Below, piece after piece: positions 16,450-25,480 of a DNA stretch of 64,000 nucleotides (positions are counted from its first letter, which is position 1; each line of letters opens with the position of its first letter). The notes beneath the pieces are model-generated. The model did no database searches. It saw only the letters and a list, made by a program, of their open reading frames with translations, and had not been told where the DNA came from. This stretch comes from Dyadobacter psychrophilus. GTDB taxonomy: Bacteria; Bacteroidota; Bacteroidia; Cytophagales; Spirosomataceae. The stretch covers positions 1,240,001-1,304,000 of the forward strand of contig NZ_FUZA01000001.1 of NCBI RefSeq assembly GCF_900167945.1, written 5' to 3'. A program made the position numbers and the translations under genes.

Positions 16450-18131
16450 GCCAATTTACTCTTTCGATATCCGTAGCTAAAATAGATCACAAGCCCGATC
16501 GCAAGCCAGATCACGAAAATCAGCCAGTTGGATGAGCCGAGCTCGGTCATTAAGTAAAGGTTGGTTAAAATTCCTGCAACTGGTAAGATAGAGAAATTGT
16601 ATTTGTAGCTCATCACAGCAAGAATGCACCATGTGATCCAAAAAATGATCGTTAACAGCTTATGCTCAACGATTTCCATAGCTGACATTGCTTTCCATTC
16701 ATCTACAACACTTTGTCCGTAAATACTCAGTCCCGCGATGGCAAGGATTAATAATGCACCAACCAGATATTTACCATTGAGATAAGGAACCCGGAATTTG
16801 GATTGCGCCGAAATGCCTGTGTGATCCAAATAAAGCACGCCGCCACAAACGAGGATAAAAGCAAAAAATGTCCCCACACTCGTAAGGTCCACAAAGAAAT
16901 CCATCTTGAAGAACAACGCAGGAATACCTACCACAAAGCCAGTAACGATGGTGGCGAAAGATGGGGTTTGATATTTAGGGTGGATTTTTGAGAATTTTTT
17001 CCAAAGCAAACCGTCGCGGCTCATCGTCATCCAGATGCGTGGCTGGCCTAGTTGGTAAACCAACAATGCACTCGTGATAGCGATCACAGAACTTACTGAA
17101 ATAACGCCTGCCATAAAATCAAGGCCATTTTTTTCAAAAACAAATGCCAGCGGATCACTGACTTTCAGCTCTGAATAATTAACCATCCCGGTTAGCACCA
17201 ATGTAATCAAAACATATAAAATTGTACAGATAACCAGGCAGTAAATCATAGCTTTGGGCATGTCGCGTTGTGGATTTTTGCATTCCTCGGCAGTGGTTGA
17301 TATGGAATCAAAACCGATGAATGCGAAGAAAACGGAGGCAACCCCGCCCATAACCCCTTTGATGCCATTGGGCGCGAATGGTGACCAGTTTTCAGGTTTT
17401 ACATAAAACGCCCCGGCAAAAATTACCAGCAAAACAACCCCGATTTTTAGCACCACCATAATGTTGCTGGCGGTTCGCGACTCACGGATCCCGATGTAAA
17501 CCAGTGCGGTGATAAGCAATGTTACCAGTCCGGCTGGAAGGTTTAGCATGATATGAAAATCGCCGATGACGGGAGATTGTTCGTAGGCAGCCGCAGCAAA
17601 ACGCTCATATGTGCTCATTTCTGCTGCCCCTGCGCTTTGCAGTTTGGCAAATGCGTCGGAAGCTGTTTCGTGGTTGACGGTAAGCCAGCCGGGCAGCACA
17701 ATGCCAAAACCTTTGAGCATTCCCGTAAAATACTCCGACCAGGAAATGGCGACGACCATATTGGAAACCGCGTATTCCAAAATCAATGACCAGCCAATAA
17801 TCCAGGCAAATAATTCACCGAAGGCTACATAAGCATACGTGTATGCACTACCGGATACAGGAACGGTGCTCGCGAATTGCGCATATGACAAAGCCGTAAA
17901 AACGCAGGCTATGGCCGTAAAAATGAATAATAACGATACAGCAGGCCCGCCGTTATAACTTGCAACTCCGATCGTACTGAAGATCCCTGCTCCCACAATC
18001 GCCGCAATACCGAGTGAAACCAGGTCCCTGACTCCGAGTATTTTGGCTAATCCGCCATTTTCGGCAGAATTAGCATCTCTAAGGATTTGATCAACAGTTT
18101 TCTTACGAAAGAGAGAAGAATTTTGTTTCAT
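16446..18131 (-). CDS. APC-superfamily amino acid permease (cationic amino acid transporter-like)
   Basis: This 561-residue inner-membrane transporter has at least 12 predicted helices. The first helix carries the APC substrate-binding signature GIAAIVGAGIFSTIG, and helix 6 the FFAFIGFDSISTTAEE segment typical of CAT/YfnA-like amino acid permeases. A large extracytoplasmic insert lies around residues 150-190. The exact substrate cannot be deduced. It is convergent with the kinase gene and followed on its 5' side by a 207-bp gap before the phosphodiesterase gene at 18339. Confidence 0.9.
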   Translation of the reverse strand: MKQNSSLFRKKTVDQILRDANSAENGGLAKILGVRDLVSLGIAAIVGAGIFSTIGVASYNGGPAVSLLFIFTAIACVFTALSYAQFASTVPVSGSAYTYAYVAFGELFAWIIGWSLILEYAVSNMVVAISWSEYFTGMLKGFGIVLPGWLTVNHETASDAFAKLQSAGAAEMSTYERFAAAAYEQSPVIGDFHIMLNLPAGLVTLLITALVYIGIRESRTASNIMVVLKIGVVLLVIFAGAFYVKPENWSPFAPNGIKGVMGGVASVFFAFIGFDSISTTAEECKNPQRDMPKAMIYCLVICTILYVLITLVLTGMVNYSELKVSDPLAFVFEKNGLDFMAGVISVSSVIAITSALLVYQLGQPRIWMTMSRDGLLWKKFSKIHPKYQTPSFATIVTGFVVGIPALFFKMDFFVDLTSVGTFFAFILVCGGVLYLDHTGISAQSKFRVPYLNGKYLVGALLILAIAGLSIYGQSVVDEWKAMSAMEIVEHKLLTIIFWITWCILAVMSYKYNFSILPVAGILTNLYLMTELGSSNWLIFVIWLAIGLVIYFSYGYRKSKLA

Positions 18132-18338
18132 GCAGGAGCTGATTTGGCAAAGTCTCAGTATGTAATAAGTTGGCTAAAATAACGATATTCTCAACGCATC
18201 TATCCATCCATTGATATTTTGTTCAATAAATGACAAATTTTCCGTAGAAAATTCTTTTGGGTGAAATCAAACGCGAAAACAATGTGTTTGAGACCATATA
18301 ATTACTTAATTTTCCGACTGCCAACCCCACCACATTCC

Positions 18339-19124
18339 ATGAAAAAAATCGCTACGCTACTCATCCTCATACTGCTTTCCGTCAGGATGTTGGACGCTCA
18401 GGACATTAAAGCTTACACCACCGCACAAGCGCATTCCCATAATGATTATGAACGAAAAGGCGCTTTCCTGGAAGCTTACGATCAGCAGTTCGGCTCCGTC
18501 GAAGCGGATCTTTTTTTGGTAAATGACACGCTTTTCGTGGCGCATAACCTAAAAGACATTCATCCGAAAAGAACTTTAAATACACTTTACATTCAGCCGA
18601 TCCTTGCGAGCGTTGAAAAGAACGGCGGAAGTATCTATGCACAAAAGGAAGTGCCGCTTCAATTTCTGATCGACCTGAAAACGGGCGCTAGGGAAACACT
18701 TGACGCATTGGTCAGGGAGCTGGAACCGCATAAGCACATTTTCGCGCCAAACGGCAATGTAATGATTGTCGTAAGCGGCAACACGCCGGACCCCGCCGAT
18801 TTTGGAAAATATCCCGACTTCATTTTTTTCGACGGCCGGCCAGAGATCACCTACACGCCCGATCAACTCAAACGTGTCGGCCTGATCAGTCAGGGATTTG
18901 GAAAATACTCAAAATGGAACGGCGAAGGCCCTTTGCCCGAAAAGGATAAGAAGACGATTCAGAAAGTGATTAAGCAAACGCACGACCTTGGCAAAAAAAT
19001 GCGACTATGGGCAACGCCAGACAACATTAATTCCTGGAAAATATTCATGACTTTGGGTGTGGATTATCTGAACACAGACAAAGTCAAAGAAATGGGCGAT
19101 TATCTTCGAACTGCGCCGCGCTAG
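18339..19124 (+). CDS. secreted glycerophosphodiester/PI-PLC-like phosphodiesterase (AIM6-like)
   Basis: From ATG 18339 this is a 261-residue protein with a signal peptide (MKKIATLLILILLSVRMLDAQ). An upstream in-frame start at 18261 would bury that signal, so it was rejected. The mature part begins with AHSHNDY and continues with SVEADLFLVNDTLFVAHN, the metal/catalytic pattern of PI-PLC/GDPD-like TIM-barrel phosphodiesterases. WATPDN and the C-terminal GVDYLNTD also fit. The substrate is probably a glycerophosphodiester or phospholipid head group. Only 58 bp separate it from an ethanolamine-permease-like gene, so a shared role in head-group salvage is plausible but unproven. Confidence 0.8.
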   Translation: MKKIATLLILILLSVRMLDAQDIKAYTTAQAHSHNDYERKGAFLEAYDQQFGSVEADLFLVNDTLFVAHNLKDIHPKRTLNTLYIQPILASVEKNGGSIYAQKEVPLQFLIDLKTGARETLDALVRELEPHKHIFAPNGNVMIVVSGNTPDPADFGKYPDFIFFDGRPEITYTPDQLKRVGLISQGFGKYSKWNGEGPLPEKDKKTIQKVIKQTHDLGKKMRLWATPDNINSWKIFMTLGVDYLNTDKVKEMGDYLRTAPR

Positions 19125-19182
19125 CTTTTCGGGATAGAATCTAAGTGTTTTCACATTTTTTCAATGGTATAACCTTTCCTGC

Positions 19183-20535
19183 ATGTCATCCCAACAACGC
19201 GATCCGGCGCCCGGCACCACGCTCAAAAAAGTTTTAAAACCAATTCATCTTTGGGCGATCGCCGTCGGGCTGGTGATTTCCGGTGAATATTTCGGATGGA
19301 ACTATGGCTGGGGTGTTTCAGGCACGGTCGGATTTCTGATTGCCACGCTGGTGGTGACGCTGATGTACGTCACATTTATTTTCAGTTTCACCGAGTTAAC
19401 TACGTCCATTCCGCAAGCTGGCGGGCCATTTTCCTATTCGCAGCGCGCATTTGGCTGGTTTGGAGGGCTTATTGCCGGTTACGCTACACTCGTGGAATTT
19501 TTGGTAACACCCACAGCAATAGCCTTCGCACTGGGCAGTTACACCCATTTTCTTTACCCCTCGCTGGAAGTGCTGGATATAGCTTTTGCCTGTTATGTTA
19601 TTTTTATATTAATCAATCTAATGGGAATCAAGGAGTCTGCAATGTTCTCACTCGTGGTAACTTTGCTGGCTGTCGCCGAGTTGCTGATCTATATCGGCAT
19701 TGTCGCTCCCCATTTTTCTTATGAAACCTTTGTAACCGAACCGATGCCGTTTGGCTGGCCTGGCGTTTTTGCTGCGTTACCATTTGCGATCTGGTTTTAT
19801 CTGGCCATCGAGGGCGTTGCAATGGTGGCCGAGGAAGTAGAGGACCCCAAACGGACCATTTCAAGAGGTTACATTTATGGGATTTTAACATTGGTTGTGC
19901 TTGCTCTAGCCGTCATGATTTTTACCGGAGGCGTGGCACATTGGCGGCTTTTAAGCGAAATCGATTACCCTTTACCTGCCGCCCTGGGCATTGTACTGGG
20001 ACGCGATAACGGCCTTACACAGCTTTTTGCAAGCCTGGGATTATTCGGGCTTATAGCGTCTTTCCACGGAACGATCATCGGTTATTCAAGACAAATTTAC
20101 GCATTGGCCAGGGCTGGTCTGCTCCCCTCTTTTTTAGGAAATGTGAATGCCAGATTCCAAACGCCGCACTGGGCGCTGATCGGAGGGGGAATTGTCGGAT
20201 GCGTTGCGCTAAAACTGGGCACCACAGATCAGGTTATTATTCTTGCAGCTTTGGGCGCGGTCGTGATGTACATTATCAGCATGGTTGCCCTCTTTGAACT
20301 TCGCCGCAAAGAGCCCGCCTTGGAACGGCCTTTTGCTGTGCCTGCCTACCCCTACTTTCCTATCATCGCACTCATTTTGTCAATCGTCTGCCTCATTGCT
20401 ATCGTCTACTACAACATTATGCTAAGTGTATGGTTCTTTGCGGGGCTCATATTGGTTACCTTGCTCTACATGGCAACCGGCAGACATAAAGTTGCCAGGG
20501 ACGTGAAGATCACCGAAAGCAATTTAAAAGGATAA
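19183..20535 (+). CDS. eat: APC-superfamily permease, ethanolamine permease-like
   Basis: This 450-residue inner-membrane protein has about 12 helices. Its N-terminus (HLWAIAVGLVISGEYFGWNYGW) and the segments SIPQAGGPFSYSQRAFGWFGGL and AIEGVAMVAEEVEDPKRTI resemble the ethanolamine (Eat) branch of the APC superfamily. By family knowledge it would take up ethanolamine or a related small amine. Ethanolamine ammonia-lyase genes (eutBC), its frequent companions, are not next to it. It follows a secreted phosphodiesterase gene by 58 bp. Another amino acid or amine substrate is possible. Confidence 0.8.
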   Translation: MSSQQRDPAPGTTLKKVLKPIHLWAIAVGLVISGEYFGWNYGWGVSGTVGFLIATLVVTLMYVTFIFSFTELTTSIPQAGGPFSYSQRAFGWFGGLIAGYATLVEFLVTPTAIAFALGSYTHFLYPSLEVLDIAFACYVIFILINLMGIKESAMFSLVVTLLAVAELLIYIGIVAPHFSYETFVTEPMPFGWPGVFAALPFAIWFYLAIEGVAMVAEEVEDPKRTISRGYIYGILTLVVLALAVMIFTGGVAHWRLLSEIDYPLPAALGIVLGRDNGLTQLFASLGLFGLIASFHGTIIGYSRQIYALARAGLLPSFLGNVNARFQTPHWALIGGGIVGCVALKLGTTDQVIILAALGAVVMYIISMVALFELRRKEPALERPFAVPAYPYFPIIALILSIVCLIAIVYYNIMLSVWFFAGLILVTLLYMATGRHKVARDVKITESNLKG

Positions 20536-20725
20536 GGCCGAGATAGTTTCTACCGGTTACTAAATTGTTTTTTAAAAAATGGTCTTAATTGCCAACTAAT
20601 TCGTACATTAATCTGGAATTTTTACTCAACGGTAACCTGAAACTTGCAACTTTTGAAAACGCTAACAATGTCCCTGCTCGCAACGCTGATCTTTCAGAGC
20701 AAGGGATTGAATTTTAAAATCCAGA

Positions 20726-21460
20726 ATGAATATTTTAATTGTTGAGGACGACCTAATTGTAGCAAAACATCTTCAATATTTACTCAACGGCTTTGGCTAT
20801 GACGCGAACGACGTGGCAACGGATTACAGCACAGCTGTTGAACTGCTAAATGGCAAGGTTTTCCATCTTGCAGTTTTGGATATCAGCTTGAACGGTTACC
20901 AAACCGGGATAGATCTTGCGCATCACATCCGGGAAAATTTTAAGATCCCTTTTTTGTTTCTTTCCAGCCACGAAGATATTGCGATCGTAAATGCGGCTCT
21001 GCAAGCTTCTCCGCATGCATTTCTTCAAAAACCCTGTCAAAAAATCACGGTTTATACTGCAGTAAAGCTCGCTTTGAAGAACTATCGCCTGGCGGCTTTG
21101 GCGGGAGAATCGAATCAGGAGGAAAAACAGGATTCAACGGTTATCAAAGATGCACTCTTCATTAAAGAGAAGCATATGTTCACCAAAATCCTCCTGGCGG
21201 ATATTTTATACATTCGCAGTGACGACAACTATCTCGAGCTGCACACCAAGAAAAAGAAATACACCATTCGCGAGACGTTGAAAAATATGCTTCAGCAACT
21301 TCCGGCGAATTATTTTTTCCGTGTTCACAAGTCATTTATCATTAATCTCAATGCCATAACATCCATCAATTACATTCATGTGATGATCAATGACATCGAA
21401 ATTCCGATTACAAATGATAACAGAAATGAACTGCTGAGCCGTGTAAAAACTTTCTCCTGA
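20726..21460 (+). CDS. response regulator, LytTR family
   Basis: This 244-residue regulator has a receiver domain (1-120; acidic pocket E7-D8-D9, phospho-acceptor D52 in LAVLDISLNG, K102 in LQKPC). A LytTR DNA-binding domain follows (about 145-240; KILLADILYIRSDDNYLELHT, FFRVHKSFIINLNAI). LytTR regulators bind short direct repeats upstream of target genes. The partner kinase, usually of the 7TM/HisKA-less LytS type, is not in the neighbourhood. A gap of more than 400 bp with two inverted repeats follows the gene. Confidence 0.92.
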   Translation: MNILIVEDDLIVAKHLQYLLNGFGYDANDVATDYSTAVELLNGKVFHLAVLDISLNGYQTGIDLAHHIRENFKIPFLFLSSHEDIAIVNAALQASPHAFLQKPCQKITVYTAVKLALKNYRLAALAGESNQEEKQDSTVIKDALFIKEKHMFTKILLADILYIRSDDNYLELHTKKKKYTIRETLKNMLQQLPANYFFRVHKSFIINLNAITSINYIHVMINDIEIPITNDNRNELLSRVKTFS

Positions 21461-21618
21461 AAAGACCCTAAAAGGCTTTGTGCCAGACACTCCCATTTCT
21501 ATCATTCACCCCGGAAATCGGTTACTTCACCACATTCATTTGTCGGTGATCCTGCTACAAATTATTATTACAACACGTAAAATCCTCTTCTATTTTTAAC
21601 AAGTGTTTTTGAGATAGC

Positions 21619-21662
21619 TGCCTGAGCTTCAACATTTAGAGAATAATTTAAAAGCTCAGGCA
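21619..21662. repeat. inverted repeat in intergenic region
   Basis: TGCCTGAGCTT (21619-21629) and AAGCTCAGGCA (21652-21662) are perfect 11-bp complements with a 22-nt loop. No T-run follows, so it is not a typical terminator. It could be part of a small RNA or a protein-binding site. Confidence 0.5.
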
Positions 21663-21809
21663 TCCATTTCAATTCGAAAAACGTAAATGCTATTAATTGA
21701 CATCATTGCATACATACAAGTTTGACGCACACAATATTTACCATACCAGACCTAAACTAAATCATTACCATTAGTATTTTTTTATTTTAATATCGTTGAG
21801 AATAATTAG

Positions 21810-21846
21810 ACATCCCCGGGATACATTCCCTGGGATGTTTTGTTTT
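21810..21846 (+). terminator. rho-independent terminator
   Basis: ACATCCC-C-GGGA pairs with TCCC-T-GGGATGT around a short loop (21810-21838), directly followed by the T-rich run TTTTGTTTTTT. It would end a plus-strand transcript from the LytTR gene or from the intergenic region. It also lies just downstream of the minus-strand namZ stop codon. Confidence 0.75.
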
Positions 21847-21864
21847 TTATAAGCGTCGTAAAAT

Positions 21865-23133
21865 TCAGGGATAGATCAGATATTTCTTACGCATATCCTT
21901 ATACTGACCTAGTCCCGGCTCCCAGCTTTTCCTTATTTCCTCTTCCGAAGCGCCTGCTATGATCTGCTTTTTAAAATTTTCAGTGCCTGCCAACTTGTCA
22001 ATGCTTCCCATTTGCTTGCTCTGGCTCATATCAAAGAATTTCGCCTTGTCGGGATAGGCTTTATACATATCCATGATCCAGTTCAGTTGAAGCTTTTCCG
22101 ATTTTTCAAGTTTCGAAATATCAAATTTCCGCAGGTCAATGCCGTAACATTCCTGGTCCTGGTGTAATGGCGTTTCACTCATGCCTTTTATGCTCTTCGG
22201 CGTAAAGACGAAGTCGAATTTTCCTTTCAGTAATGGCGCGCCGAGGACAGTAAATGGCATGTAAGTTCCGCGTCCCTGACTCACAATTGTGCCCTCAAAC
22301 ATGCATATATGCGGATAAAGCATTACAGATTGCTGCGTGTTCAGGTTTGGAGAAGGCATTACCGGCAATGTATAAGGCGTTTTGTGATTATAATTTGCCA
22401 CTTTAATGATCTTCAATTTGCATTGCATTTTACCGGGCAGCCAACCTTCACCATTGATCATTTGGGCAAATTCACCGATTGTCAAACCGTGTGCGATGGG
22501 AATTTTGTACATGCCTATTCCCGAACGCAGATGGTCTTCCAGGATCGGCCCGTCTACCAAAAATCCGTTCGGATTGGGGCGATCGAGGATCAGCATTTCC
22601 TTATTTGTCTCCGCACAGGCTTCCATCACATGCCCTAATGTATTAATATAAGTGTAAAAACGTGCCCCAACATCCTGAATGTCAAATATCATCAGATCAA
22701 TGCCCGCCATTTGCTCCTTGGTTGGCTTCTTCTGTTTACCGTAAAGTGAAATGGCTGGAATGCCTGTCTTCGGATCCACGCTGTCGCTTACTTTATCACC
22801 ATTGCTGGCGGTTCCGCGAAAACCGTGTTCAGGGCCAAAAATCATGACAATGTTCACACCCAACGCAACCAGGCTATCCACAATCGGCGTCTTGCCAATG
22901 ATTGATGTCTGATTCACCAAAATCCCGATCTTTTTGCCTTTTAGATAATCCAGATATTCCGAAACCTGATCCGCCCCCGTCACCGGCAACTTTGCCGGTG
23001 CGATTGCATTCTTGTGAACATTCAAAGAATCGCTGTCTGTTATTGCGGGCGTTTTTTGCGAGGAGGAATTAACGCAGTTGCTGAACAGGCAAATGCATAG
23101 TGTGAGGCTTAGTAATGTGAAAATTGGTCTCAT
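21865..23133 (-). CDS. namZ: exo-beta-N-acetylmuramidase NamZ family protein (DUF1343)
   Basis: This 422-residue DUF1343 protein has a lipoprotein-type signal (LCICLFSNC, lipidated Cys at about residue 20), so it is likely membrane-anchored. DUF1343 contains NamZ, which removes terminal N-acetylmuramic acid from peptidoglycan fragments. Conserved segments visible are GILVNQTSIIG, IFGPEHGFRG, MIFDIQDVGARFYTYI, LDRPNP and YPHICMFEGT. Its role is likely muropeptide recycling or use of foreign cell walls. No other muropeptide genes are next to it. Confidence 0.88.
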   Translation of the reverse strand: MRPIFTLLSLTLCICLFSNCVNSSSQKTPAITDSDSLNVHKNAIAPAKLPVTGADQVSEYLDYLKGKKIGILVNQTSIIGKTPIVDSLVALGVNIVMIFGPEHGFRGTASNGDKVSDSVDPKTGIPAISLYGKQKKPTKEQMAGIDLMIFDIQDVGARFYTYINTLGHVMEACAETNKEMLILDRPNPNGFLVDGPILEDHLRSGIGMYKIPIAHGLTIGEFAQMINGEGWLPGKMQCKLKIIKVANYNHKTPYTLPVMPSPNLNTQQSVMLYPHICMFEGTIVSQGRGTYMPFTVLGAPLLKGKFDFVFTPKSIKGMSETPLHQDQECYGIDLRKFDISKLEKSEKLQLNWIMDMYKAYPDKAKFFDMSQSKQMGSIDKLAGTENFKKQIIAGASEEEIRKSWEPGLGQYKDMRKKYLIYP

Positions 23134-23149
23134 GGATTCAGGATTGATT

Positions 23150-24202
23150 TTAGAATAAACGCATTTGTCCGGCTCTCATAAATTGTGATGAATCGAGTGC
23201 GGGTAACTGTACATCTTTGAAATATTTACGGCAGGCATGCGCGTGAAGTTGTCTAATGTTTTCTGCGAAATTTCCCTCTCCCACCATTCTGAGGCCAAAA
23301 CGAGAATCATTCAAATTTCCGCCATGACATTCCGCAATCTGGTTCAGCACTTTTGCTGCCCGGTCGGGGAAATGGTGATTGATCCATTCTTCAAACAACG
23401 TGGAAATGGCACCATTCAGCCTCACAATCGTATAATTTGCCCACAATGCGCCGTTTTCTGCCGCCGCCTGGACAATAGCCGGAATCTCGTGATCATTCAG
23501 TCCGGGAATAATGGGCGCCGTCATCACACCCATGGGCACGCCAGCGTCGGTTAATCCTTTCACAACCTGCAATCGACGCTTCCCAGTCACGGTCCGGGGT
23601 TCAAGCGCGCTGCGAAGGTCTTCATTTAGTGAAGTGATTGAAATCGCTCCATGCACCAGATTAAGCTTTGCAAGTTTTTCCAGCACGTCCAGGTCCCTTA
23701 GTACCAAAGCATTTTTTGTCAAAACACTCACCGGGTTTCGATATCTCAGACAAATTTCAAGCATTTGCCTCGTCAGTCTGTATTTCTTTTCCCCAGGCTG
23801 ATAACAATCGGTATTTCCGGAAAAATGAATGACCTTAGGCTCCCAATTTTTTGAATTAAATAGTTTTTCAAGCAACTGGGGCGCATTTTTCTTGACGATG
23901 ATCTTCGTTTCGAAATCCAGCCCTGCAGAATATCCCCAATATTCATGCGAATTGCGTGCATAACAATAAATGCACCCATGTTCGCAGCCACGATAAGGAT
24001 TAATTGAGTGAAAATGTCCAAGATCCGGACTATCCGAGACGCTGAGCAATGTTTTGGAATGCTCCTCTATGAACTGCGTTTTCGGATTTACAGCCGGTTC
24101 CTCCCATTGCTGCCAATCCTCTGATGTGTATTCTATTTCATGCTTAAAAAATTTGTTGTGGGTGTTGATAGCAGCCCCACGGCCACGAGCCCTGTTGTCC
24201 AT
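23150..24202 (-). CDS. radical SAM protein, PA0069/SplB-like
   Basis: This 350-residue radical SAM protein has the iron-sulfur motif C73-x3-C77-x2-C80 (CEHGCIYC), preceded by INPYRG. The TIM-barrel contains FSGNTDCYQPGE and TKNALVLRDLD. This matches the PA0069 family, related to spore photoproduct lyase. The reaction catalysed by this family is not known to me. The gene begins 69 bp downstream of a long hairpin (24271-24348) that separates it from the peptidase gene, on the same strand. Confidence 0.88.
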   Translation of the reverse strand: MDNRARGRGAAINTHNKFFKHEIEYTSEDWQQWEEPAVNPKTQFIEEHSKTLLSVSDSPDLGHFHSINPYRGCEHGCIYCYARNSHEYWGYSAGLDFETKIIVKKNAPQLLEKLFNSKNWEPKVIHFSGNTDCYQPGEKKYRLTRQMLEICLRYRNPVSVLTKNALVLRDLDVLEKLAKLNLVHGAISITSLNEDLRSALEPRTVTGKRRLQVVKGLTDAGVPMGVMTAPIIPGLNDHEIPAIVQAAAENGALWANYTIVRLNGAISTLFEEWINHHFPDRAAKVLNQIAECHGGNLNDSRFGLRMVGEGNFAENIRQLHAHACRKYFKDVQLPALDSSQFMRAGQMRLF

Positions 24203-24270
24203 TGTTCATGATGATCATGATGTTGATGAAGTTTTAAGGAAGTTGTGTGTGAATTCAATTTTGAATGAGC

Positions 24271-24348
24271 GACCGGGTCGCCGGGCGATGAGTGAATATT
24301 CAGTCATTCACTCATTCACTCATTCACTCATCGCCCGGAGATCCGGTC
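24271..24348. repeat. long inverted repeat enclosing an 8-bp tandem repeat
   Basis: Arms of 27 nt (24271-24297 and 24322-24348) are complementary with two mismatches; the shared core is CCGGGCGATGAGTGAAT. The region from 24305 to 24330 consists of 3.25 direct copies of CATTCACT, the last copy merging into the right arm. It begins 4 bp after the stop codon of the M42 peptidase gene. No T-run follows on the minus strand, so it resembles a dispersed palindromic element or mRNA-stabilising structure more than a terminator. Confidence 0.7.
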
Positions 24349-24352
24349 AAAA

Positions 24353-25423
24353 TTATTTTATATAACGAAAATCCTCGTCGCCTTTCAGTGACAGCAAGAC
24401 GTCGTACATTAATTGAATTACATTCTTAACATCCTCCTTATGCACCATTTCTACGGTTGTGTGCATGTATTTCAGAGGAAGGGAGATTAATGCGGAAGCG
24501 ATGCCTTCTGTTGAGTAAGCAAATGAATCCGTATCGGTTCCTGTTGAACGGCTTACTGCCTGACGCTGGAAGGGAATCTTTTTCTCGTCGGCAACGCGGA
24601 TGAGCATGTCGCGTACATTGTTCTGCACGGCTGGCCCATAGCAGATCACGGGCCCGCCACCACTTTTAAGATCGCCTTGTTCCTTTTTATTATACATCGG
24701 CGACTGCGTGTCATGCGTCACATCCGTCACGATCGCAAGATTTGGTTTCAAACGACGCGAGATCATTTCCGCCCCACGCAAGCCAATTTCTTCCTGAACT
24801 GCATTCACTACATATAATGTAAAGGGCAACCGCACATTGTTTTCATGCAGCATGCGCGCCACTTCAGCGATCATAAAACCGCCCATTCTGTTGTCCAGCG
24901 CGCGTCCCAGATAATATTTTTCGTTCAATTCATCCAGTCCGTCTGCAAATGTGGCAACAGTTCCTACGTGAATGCCCATTTCGAGCACTTCGTCTTTTTT
25001 GGACGCGCCTACATCGATAAACAATTCATGCACCTTCGGCACAGAATCCTTTGCGATATCGCGTACGTGGATCGCTGGCCAGCCGAAAACGCCTTTTACG
25101 ACACCTTTACCCGTGTGTAAATTCACGCGCATAGAAGGTGCAATGATCGCATCCGAACCACCGTTCCGGCGCACATGAATGTAACCGTCATCTGTGATGT
25201 AGTTGACAAACCAGGAAATCTCATCGGAATGTGCTTCAATCACAACTTTGTAATCCTGGCCTCCGCCAATGACGCCAACGGCAGTTCCGTAGACGTCCAC
25301 AATGGTCTCTTCAATGTAAGGCTTAATGTAATCCAGCCATATTTGCTGACCGCTTGCCTCAAACCCGGTCGGCGATGCATTGTTCAGGTATTTATAAAGA
25401 AATTCTCTGCTTTGATCTGACAT
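24353..25423 (-). CDS. M42 family metallopeptidase (glutamyl/deblocking aminopeptidase-like)
   Basis: This 356-residue cytoplasmic peptidase has the M42 two-metal site: H in VIEAHSDEISW, D in GRALDNRMGG, the catalytic EE pair in NAVQEEIGLRG, D in IVTDVTHDT, and the late H in MHTTVEMVHKEDV. M42 enzymes form dodecameric tetrahedra and trim peptides from the N-terminus. All metal ligands appear present, so it should be active. It is followed by the long hairpin at 24271-24348. Confidence 0.93.
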   Translation of the reverse strand: MSDQSREFLYKYLNNASPTGFEASGQQIWLDYIKPYIEETIVDVYGTAVGVIGGGQDYKVVIEAHSDEISWFVNYITDDGYIHVRRNGGSDAIIAPSMRVNLHTGKGVVKGVFGWPAIHVRDIAKDSVPKVHELFIDVGASKKDEVLEMGIHVGTVATFADGLDELNEKYYLGRALDNRMGGFMIAEVARMLHENNVRLPFTLYVVNAVQEEIGLRGAEMISRRLKPNLAIVTDVTHDTQSPMYNKKEQGDLKSGGGPVICYGPAVQNNVRDMLIRVADEKKIPFQRQAVSRSTGTDTDSFAYSTEGIASALISLPLKYMHTTVEMVHKEDVKNVIQLMYDVLLSLKGDEDFRYIK

Positions 25424-25480
25424 ATTTTATCAAAATTACTTACTTAAAATGCTGTTGAATAATGCCATAATAAGCGTTTT

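Larger units (their letters stand above)
21461..21864. other. 404-bp gap without a recognisable gene
   Basis: No convincing open reading frame was seen on either strand. The stretch is AT-rich and contains an 11-bp-stem inverted repeat (21619-21662) and a terminator-like hairpin with T-run (21810-21846). The terminator lies about 350 bp after the LytTR stop codon, which would be a long trailer. A small RNA ending there is possible but no clear promoter was found. Confidence 0.5.

Noticed and set aside
20648..20710. Imperfect CCCTGCTC...GAGCAAGGG hairpin as terminator or riboswitch upstream of the LytTR gene
   Set aside because: The stem has a bulge and a long loop, no T-run follows and no known riboswitch pattern is recognisable.
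24305..24330. CATTCACT repeats as a CRISPR array
   Set aside because: The 8-bp units are directly adjacent with no spacers, too short for CRISPR, and no cas gene is present.
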